11,001 nt of DNA from Dehalococcoidia bacterium (GTDB lineage: Bacteria; Chloroflexota; Dehalococcoidia; Dehalococcoidales; G020351185), in assembly GCA_030640385.1 (NCBI GenBank), contig DAOWJL010000015.1:1-11001 (forward strand). The letters run 5' to 3'. The position numbers and the translations under genes were made by a program. Numbering within the stretch: position 1 is the first letter of the stretch; each line of letters opens with the position of its first letter. This document shows, piece after piece, positions 7,004-11,001 of the stretch. Under the pieces are notes generated by a model. That model was not told where the DNA came from, ran no database searches, and saw only the letters and a program-made list of their open reading frames with translations.

Positions 7004-7023
7004 ATAATAGTATATAATAGTAT
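7004..7023 (+). repeat. Tandem 10-bp direct repeat with TATAAT box
   Basis: ATAATAGTAT occurs twice in immediate succession, followed by a decayed partial third unit. A consensus -10 hexamer TATAAT spans the junction at 7013-7018, about 35 bases before the next start codon. The gap 6931-7052 is the only clear AT-rich, possibly promoter-bearing break in the middle of the gene row. I see no convincing -35 box at 16-18 bases spacing, so a promoter here is tentative. The repeat could also be an operator. Confidence 0.45.
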
Positions 7024-7052
7024 AAATAGGGTAAAACAGGTGGGTGATGCAG

Positions 7053-7625
7053 ATGGATAAAGCAAAAGAAACCAATGAAAAGGCAGAGAATATTGAATCC
7101 AACGCTGTCGATTTTATGGCGGAATTAATGCAGGCGGCAGAGAGAATTATTGTTGAAGCCGGTGAGAAGGTTGGACGAGAGGCGGAGCAGGAACTGGAGA
7201 GGATTCTCGGCGAATATGAACGAAAGACGAAGCAGATTATCCTTAAGATCAAGGAGGAAACAAAAGCAAAGACTGCGGAAATCGCCGTAAAACTGAGCGA
7301 AGCCATTATGTTCAGGATTGAGCAAACCTCAGCAAGAGCGGTGACCGGTGCGGTATCAGAATTAAGCACCAAGGCTGGGGAGCTAACTCGGAAAATGCAG
7401 GAGACGGCTGAAAAAGAAGCAAACCAGGAGATAAGCAAGGCATCAACCGGCTTGCGGAATAATACCGGAAACACTGATCAAAGCGCCCCGCAAGAAGATT
7501 TAGATATAGCTGAGACAAAGAAGGAAGGTGCCGGTCGGGAAGTTAAACCTGTTATGGAAGAAGGGGAAATAGAGTTACAGCAATCCATTGAGACTGAAAA
7601 TTTTGACCGGTGGCTTACACAGTAG
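7053..7625 (+). CDS. Hypothetical coiled-coil protein, Glu/Ala/Lys-rich
   Basis: No enzyme motif is recognised in this 190-residue protein. Residues about 20-130 are almost all Ala, Glu, Lys, Arg, Gln and Ile with heptad-like spacing (FMAELMQAAERIIVEAGEK, REAEQELERILGEYERKTK), predicting a long helix or coiled coil. It is broadly reminiscent of ATP synthase E/FliH-type stalk proteins, though I cannot assign it to them. The tail (about 135-190) is polar, acidic and probably disordered, ending FDRWLTQ. There is no signal peptide or transmembrane segment, so it is likely cytosolic. AGGTGG at 7038-7043 lies nine bases before ATG 7053, which I prefer; ATG 7047 and GTG 7044 are too close to it. It leads the possible two-gene unit with the XRE regulator. 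Confidence 0.7.
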   Translation: MDKAKETNEKAENIESNAVDFMAELMQAAERIIVEAGEKVGREAEQELERILGEYERKTKQIILKIKEETKAKTAEIAVKLSEAIMFRIEQTSARAVTGAVSELSTKAGELTRKMQETAEKEANQEISKASTGLRNNTGNTDQSAPQEDLDIAETKKEGAGREVKPVMEEGEIELQQSIETENFDRWLTQ

Positions 7626-7651
7626 CGATGGGGGCGAGCAACGGTGTAAGA

Positions 7652-8026
7652 ATGAAGGATTTTAACAGGCTAATCCGGCAAAAAAGGATTATGATGTCGC
7701 TGACCCTGCAGGAACTGGCTGACAGGTCAGGTATATCGCCTTCCTATCTCGGCCGCATCGAGCGTAGTGAACGCTTTCCCTCGGCAGGTGTCTTGAAGAA
7801 AATCGCCAGACCGTTAAACTTTGATATAAACGAGCTGTTTACGCTTGCAGGCTATCTTCCGCCACAATCTAATAACAAATCCGAGCTGCAGTCTAATAGC
7901 AGCGATGGCGAGTTGGACCCCTATGTATACTGGATATTATCCCAGGAACCGATAGAGGTACAGCGGGCGGTAATCAGCATTCTTGCCGTGGTTAAGGGTG
8001 CTTATAAAGCTAAAAGTTTGAATTAG
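7652..8026 (+). CDS. XRE-family helix-turn-helix regulator
   Basis: This small predicted DNA-binding protein has 124 residues from ATG 7652. Residues 4-67 form a Cro/C1-type HTH domain: RLIRQKRIMMSLTLQELADRSG, then the recognition part ISPSYLGRIERSERFPS, then VLKKIARPLNFDINELFTLAGYL. A polar Ser/Asn linker (about 71-88) leads to a short helical tail DPYVYWILSQEPIEVQRAVISIL that could mediate dimerisation. ACGGTG at 7641-7646, five bases before ATG 7652, is a weak ribosome-binding site. The frame stays open upstream to GTG 7610 inside the coiled-coil gene, with ATG 7628 also possible. The closeness to that gene suggests coupled expression, perhaps with autoregulation. The target is unknown. 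Confidence 0.82.
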   Translation: MKDFNRLIRQKRIMMSLTLQELADRSGISPSYLGRIERSERFPSAGVLKKIARPLNFDINELFTLAGYLPPQSNNKSELQSNSSDGELDPYVYWILSQEPIEVQRAVISILAVVKGAYKAKSLN

Positions 8027-8030
8027 CTTT
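8006..8030 (+). other. Weak AT-rich hairpin across the XRE stop codon
   Basis: AAAGCTAA (8006-8013) pairs with TTAGCTTT (8023-8030) around a 9-base loop. The stem is mostly A-T and is followed by TACTTAAGC rather than a U-run, so it is a poor intrinsic terminator. It may mark the end of the coiled-coil/XRE unit before the 136-base gap to plsC. I see no other clear structure in that gap. Confidence 0.3.
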
Positions 8031-8162
8031 TACTTAAGCTGTTTAAGATTAGACCCTTCCTCGAGTTTTTCCCCGAAAGAGATAACTTTCCTTGTTTTCC
8101 AGTAGCGAATACCCTCAGCTTCTTTATTAAAGGTTTGTTTTATCCCTGATTGAGGGGGTATA

Positions 8163-8846
8163 ATGGATTGGTTAGGTTTCAGGGATATTAGCATATTGCT
8201 TTATTATATCGTCCATTCAATATTCAGACTTCTCTTTCTACTGCTTACCCGGCGAAGAATTGAGGGGAGAGAGAATATCTCCCGTCGGGGAGCGGTAATA
8301 TTTGTAAGCAATCACATTGAACTTGTGGACTCCCCACTGCTCGGGGTTAGCCTTGGCCGAAGGGTATATTTTATGGCCAAGGAGGAGGTCTTTCACCCCC
8401 AAATCATTGGCTATTTTATGAGAAGTCTTGGCGCCTTCCCGGTTAGAAAAGGGCGACAGGACAGAAAGGCATTGCTCAAGGCGCAGCAATTACTGGCTGA
8501 AGGCAAGGCTTTAACTATCTACCCCGAGGGGATGAGAAGTCAGAGCCGAAAAGTGAAGCTTGCTTTTCATGGAGCGGCGTTGATAGCCTCACGTAGTAGA
8601 GTGCCCATTATCCCGATAGGTATTACCGGCACGGAGAAGATAAGAGGAATAGGCTGGATATGGCGCCGTCCGCAGATAGCGCTTAATATCGGCAAGCCCT
8701 TTATCCTGCCACCGATTGAGGGCAGACCGACCAAGTATGAACTGGCAAAGCTAACGGATGTTATAATGGAACATATCACCGATATACTGCCCAAGGCATA
8801 TCATGGCTATTACCGAACCAGGAGTTTAAATGTTATTGAAGGTTAA
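8163..8846 (+). CDS. plsC: 1-acyl-sn-glycerol-3-phosphate acyltransferase (PlsC-like)
   Basis: This membrane-associated acyltransferase is predicted to acylate lysophosphatidic acid to phosphatidic acid in phospholipid synthesis. A hydrophobic N-terminal segment (about 9-28) probably anchors it. The catalytic H(X4)D motif is H51 and D56 in VSNHIELVDSPLL. GAFPVRKGRQDRKAL (about 90-104) matches the glycerol-phosphate binding block. The second motif is YPEGMRSQS (E122, G123), a variant of the usual FPEGTRS. VPIIPIGITGTEKI supplies the last conserved block. Length 227 is typical. GAGGGGG at 8152-8158 precedes ATG 8163. Its 3' end overlaps the ispH start by 17 bases, implying translational coupling; plsC-ispH adjacency is known in other bacteria. 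The acyl acceptor is assigned by family only. Confidence 0.9.
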   Translation: MDWLGFRDISILLYYIVHSIFRLLFLLLTRRRIEGRENISRRGAVIFVSNHIELVDSPLLGVSLGRRVYFMAKEEVFHPQIIGYFMRSLGAFPVRKGRQDRKALLKAQQLLAEGKALTIYPEGMRSQSRKVKLAFHGAALIASRSRVPIIPIGITGTEKIRGIGWIWRRPQIALNIGKPFILPPIEGRPTKYELAKLTDVIMEHITDILPKAYHGYYRTRSLNVIEG

Positions 8847-9681
8847 AAGGGCAGCCGGCATAGGCTTCTGTATGGGCGTCCGTCGCGCTATTGATATCCT
8901 GGAGAAGGTAGCCGGTGAGCGTGGTGGGGTAGAAACCCTGGGGGCTGTGGTTCATAACCAGCAGGTGTTACGCAGGCTGGATGAAATCGGTGTCAGAATA
9001 GTAAAAAGTGTTGGCGACTTGCGGGGCGATGTCGTGGTTGTAAGCTCCCATGGAGTGGGACCAAAGGTGATAGAGGAGATAATGTCCCGTAACATAGAAG
9101 TGGTTGATACGACCTGTCCTTTCGTCAAACGAGCCCAGGTTGCCGCCCGCAGGCTGGCTGAATCCGGCTTTTTTACCATTGTTTTTGGTGATGTTGACCA
9201 CCCCGAGGTAAAAGGCATACTCGGCTGGGCTGGTGATAAAGGTATGGCTACACAGGACGCCGCAACCTTTACCGGCATTGATAACCCGCCCCGCCATCTG
9301 GGCGTGCTTTCTCAGACAACACAGATACCACCTGATTTTGCCCGCTTTGCCACAGAGATTGTTGATTACGCCCTGGTTAAGGATTCAGAAATACGTATTA
9401 TCGATACCATATGCCACGATATCAGGCGGCGTCAGACAGATACTCTGGCCCTGGCAAAAGAATCGGATCTGGTACTTGTTGTCGGCGGGCAGACCAGTGC
9501 CAACAGCCGTCACCTTTTTGAATTGTGTGTCAAGGTAACAAAAACGTATCTCATTGAAACCACAGATGAAATACAGAAATCGTGGCTCTTTGGCAAGTCC
9601 TGGATAGGCGTAACCTCCGGTGCTTCTACCGATGAACAGACCATAGATGAAGTCATTGCCAGGCTTGAATCTCTGGCTTGA
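8830..9681 (+). CDS. ispH: 4-hydroxy-3-methylbut-2-enyl diphosphate reductase (IspH)
   Basis: This is the last enzyme of the MEP isoprenoid pathway, reducing HMBPP to IPP and DMAPP on a [4Fe-4S] cluster. The three cluster cysteines are present: C14 (GFCMGVRRAID), C96 (DTTCPFVKRAQ) and C195 (DTICHDIRRRQ). Substrate-binding and catalytic residues align with E. coli IspH by motif: H42 (VVHNQQV), H74 (SSHGVGP), H124 and E126 (DVDHPEVKG), T164 (SQTTQ) and GGQTSANSRHL, with VTSGASTDE near the end. At 283 residues it is a normal bacterial length. ATG 8830 is preceded by AGGAG at 8820-8824, inside the plsC coding sequence. The gene indicates that this organism makes isoprenoids by the MEP route. Confidence 0.96.
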   Translation: MLLKVKRAAGIGFCMGVRRAIDILEKVAGERGGVETLGAVVHNQQVLRRLDEIGVRIVKSVGDLRGDVVVVSSHGVGPKVIEEIMSRNIEVVDTTCPFVKRAQVAARRLAESGFFTIVFGDVDHPEVKGILGWAGDKGMATQDAATFTGIDNPPRHLGVLSQTTQIPPDFARFATEIVDYALVKDSEIRIIDTICHDIRRRQTDTLALAKESDLVLVVGGQTSANSRHLFELCVKVTKTYLIETTDEIQKSWLFGKSWIGVTSGASTDEQTIDEVIARLESLA

Positions 9682-9743
9682 ACTTGAAAAACTAAGATTT
9701 GTTATCGCCTCTGAGTTTATGCTAAACTTCTTACCTGAGAACG

Positions 9744-10721
9744 ATGAAAAAAGGCCGTATCTTTTCCGGAGCCCGCCCTACGGGACGCCAGCATATAGGT
9801 AATTACCTGGGAGCTCTGCAGAACTGGATCAAACTTCAGGATGAATATAACTGCATCTACTGCATAGTTGACATTCACGCCCTGACGTCTCTGGAAGACA
9901 CCAGTAATCTACAAAACAATATCCGTGAGATGATACTGGACTGGCTGGCGGTTGGCCTCGACCCAAAAAAGAGCATCCTTTTTGTGCAGTCCCACGTCCC
10001 CGAGGTGATGGAACTGCATACCCTGCTCAGCATGGTAACCCCGTTGAGCTGGCTGCTTCGCGTGCCCACCTTCAAGGAGAAGATAAAGCTCCAGCCGGAA
10101 AATGTGAACTACGGGCTGGTCGGTTATCCGGTGCTGATGACATCGGATATCGTGTTATATAAAGCTACAGTGGTACCCGTCGGTGAAGATCAGCTACCTC
10201 ACCTGGAGCTTGCCCGCGAGATTATCCGCCGTTTCAACAGCCTTTTCGGTTATACATTTCCCGAACCAAAGGGAAAGCTGACGAATTATCCGCTGGTTAT
10301 CGGGCTGGATGGCAAGGAGAAGATGAGCAAACAGGCGGGTAACGATATTGAGCTGGCACTATCTGCCGGGGAGACGATAGAAAAGATAAAGACTGCCTAT
10401 ACCGACCCTGCCCGCCGCTACCGCTCCGACCCGGGGCACCCTGATAAATGCAATGTCTATAAGTTAATGAATTATTTTGAATCTACCAGCGTAAGCGGTA
10501 TAGCCGAGAAGTGCCAAAAGGCTGAAATCGGCTGCGTTGATTGTAAGATGATACTGGCGGAGGCGATAAATAAAGCCCTTGAGCCAATAAGGGAACAGCG
10601 AGCTGAACTGGCGGCTAACCCCAAGTATATAGCCGAAGTGCTGGCTGATGGCGCCGAACGTGCGCAGATTATTGCACGGGAGACTTTAACAGAAGTCAAG
10701 AAAAATATGCGGCTTATTTAG
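9744..10721 (+). CDS. trpS: Tryptophanyl-tRNA synthetase
   Basis: This class Ic aminoacyl-tRNA synthetase charges tRNA-Trp in the cytoplasm. The N-terminus GARPTGRQHIGNYLGALQNW carries the TrpRS HIGN form of the HIGH motif at residues 17-20. YCIVDIHALT, SHVPEVMELHTLLSM, GYPVLMTSDIVLYKA and VPVGEDQLPHLELARE are further TrpRS blocks. The KMSKS loop reads KMSKQAGN (K193-Q197), with Gln replacing the usual final Ser. The C-terminal helical part ends IARETLTEVKKNMRLI. Length 325 is normal for bacterial TrpRS. ATG 9744 gives the expected N-terminus but has only a weak GAGA (9737-9740) upstream. The 62-base gap after ispH shows no obvious promoter or T-box-like structure, so it may be read through from ispH. 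Confidence 0.96.
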   Translation: MKKGRIFSGARPTGRQHIGNYLGALQNWIKLQDEYNCIYCIVDIHALTSLEDTSNLQNNIREMILDWLAVGLDPKKSILFVQSHVPEVMELHTLLSMVTPLSWLLRVPTFKEKIKLQPENVNYGLVGYPVLMTSDIVLYKATVVPVGEDQLPHLELAREIIRRFNSLFGYTFPEPKGKLTNYPLVIGLDGKEKMSKQAGNDIELALSAGETIEKIKTAYTDPARRYRSDPGHPDKCNVYKLMNYFESTSVSGIAEKCQKAEIGCVDCKMILAEAINKALEPIREQRAELAANPKYIAEVLADGAERAQIIARETLTEVKKNMRLI

Positions 10722-10732
10722 CTTCGTTAAAT

Positions 10733-10801
10733 CCATCCCCCTAGCCCCCTTCCTTTGGGAAAGGAAGGGGGAATAAGAGAAAGAGGGGCAAAGCCCCTCT
10801 T
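10733..10801 (+). repeat. Double-hairpin repeat unit, left copy
   Basis: This copy starts CCATCCCCC and contains two perfect hairpins. The first pairs CCCCCTTCCTTT (10745-10756) with AAAGGAAGGGGG (10760-10771) around a GGG loop. The second pairs AAGAGGGGC (10781-10789) with GCCCCTCTT (10793-10801) around AAA. The same order (CCATCCCC end, CCTTCC hairpin, AAGAGGGGC hairpin) recurs in reverse complement at the window's right end. Neither hairpin is followed by a U-run, so they are poor intrinsic terminators for trpS, although they may protect its 3' end. Confidence 0.8.
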
Positions 10802-10935
10802 AAACACCCTTCTTTGACTCGTCACCTACTATGGAAAGCTTGTATTTTTCCCTTGCCTAGGTAATTATAGCACAGGCAAAATTGTTGGCTTATTCAAATT
10901 GACCCACCACTGGAAATCAGAACTTAGGGGAGCCC
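10802..10935. other. Non-coding spacer between the two repeat copies
   Basis: About 130 bases have no credible ORF. Within it TTGCCT (10853-10858) and AGGCAA (10874-10879) form a short inverted repeat. Between them lies a TATAAT box readable on the minus strand (10864-10869). No -35 box at suitable spacing was found, so I do not call a promoter. The stretch may be the core of a non-autonomous element. Confidence 0.4.
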
Positions 10936-11000
10936 AAGAGGAGCGAAGCCCCTCTTAAAAAATCTTCCCCTTATCAAGGGGAAGGGGATACAGGGGATGG
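10936..11000 (-). repeat. Double-hairpin repeat unit, right copy, inverted
   Basis: Read on the minus strand it mirrors the left copy: CCATCCCC at the outer end (10993-11000), a CTTCCCCTT/AAGGGGAAG hairpin (arms 10964-10972 and 10976-10984, perfect), and the AAGAGGGGC/GCTCCTCTT hairpin (arms 10936-10944 and 10948-10956, one mismatch). The sequence has diverged from the left copy in loops and linkers, but keeps element order and arm sequences. The window ends one base after it, so the true boundary cannot be seen. Confidence 0.75.
10957..10984 (-). terminator. Intrinsic terminator for leftward transcription
   Basis: On the minus strand a perfect 9-bp stem CTTCCCCTT/AAGGGGAAG with a 3-base loop (10964-10984) is followed directly by ATTTTTT (10963 down to 10957). 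This is a standard Rho-independent terminator layout. It would stop transcripts entering from the right of the window before they oppose trpS. Confidence 0.55.
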
Positions 11001-11001
11001 G

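Noticed and set aside
8159..8164. TATAAT sequence at the plsC start
   Set aside because: It overlaps the ATG itself and the ribosome-binding-site spacer, so it cannot serve as a -10 box for a leadered plsC transcript; most likely coincidence.
9682..9743. T-box or other riboswitch leader before trpS
   Set aside because: The gap is only 62 bases, with no visible specifier stem, T-box motif or terminator/antiterminator pair.

Overview
The window looks like a bacterial chromosome segment, most plausibly from a Dehalococcoidia-like member of the Chloroflexota. That placement is an inference from the style of the proteins, a lipoprotein-like YajC, the plsC-ispH-trpS neighbourhood and the mixed start-codon use. 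No rRNA or other decisive marker is present. All recognisable genes lie on the + strand. No tRNA, rRNA, CRISPR array or intact transposase was seen.

Region 1 (1-716) is AT-rich: hand counts give about 35% G+C over 1-480 and about 29% over 481-720, while the miaB lines counted downstream ran about 48-63%. It holds the C-terminal part of a DpnI-like (Dam-replacing family) methyl-directed restriction endonuclease whose catalytic half lies before the window. A 70-residue orphan ORF follows. This looks like an acquired defence cassette abutting housekeeping genes.

Region 2 (717-4826) holds miaB (tRNA methylthiotransferase), yajC (Sec accessory membrane protein, here with a lipoprotein-type leader), and nadB and nadC (de novo NAD synthesis). 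Gaps are short, consistent with one transcription unit. nadB appears to start at an ATT codon placed directly behind a perfect GGAGGT, and nadC at a TTG.

Region 3 (4857-6930) holds a DUF454/YbaN-type membrane protein and a divergent RNase J-like metallo-beta-lactamase/beta-CASP protein.

Region 4 (6931-8162) begins with an AT-rich gap carrying a TATAAT box inside a tandem 10-bp repeat. It is followed by a Glu/Ala-rich coiled-coil protein and a small XRE-type regulator, closely packed and of unknown function.

Region 5 (8163-10721) holds plsC (phospholipid acyltransferase) overlapping ispH (last step of the MEP isoprenoid pathway), then trpS (tryptophanyl-tRNA synthetase).

Region 6 (10722-11001) is non-coding. 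It contains two diverged, oppositely oriented copies of a double-hairpin repeat with matching outer ends, resembling a MITE- or REP-like non-autonomous element of about 270 bp. The right-hand copy also forms a good intrinsic terminator for leftward transcription.

No clearly new multi-gene system is visible. The best leads are the DpnI-like island, the putative ATT start of nadB, the inverted-repeat element and the uncharacterised coiled-coil/XRE pair.
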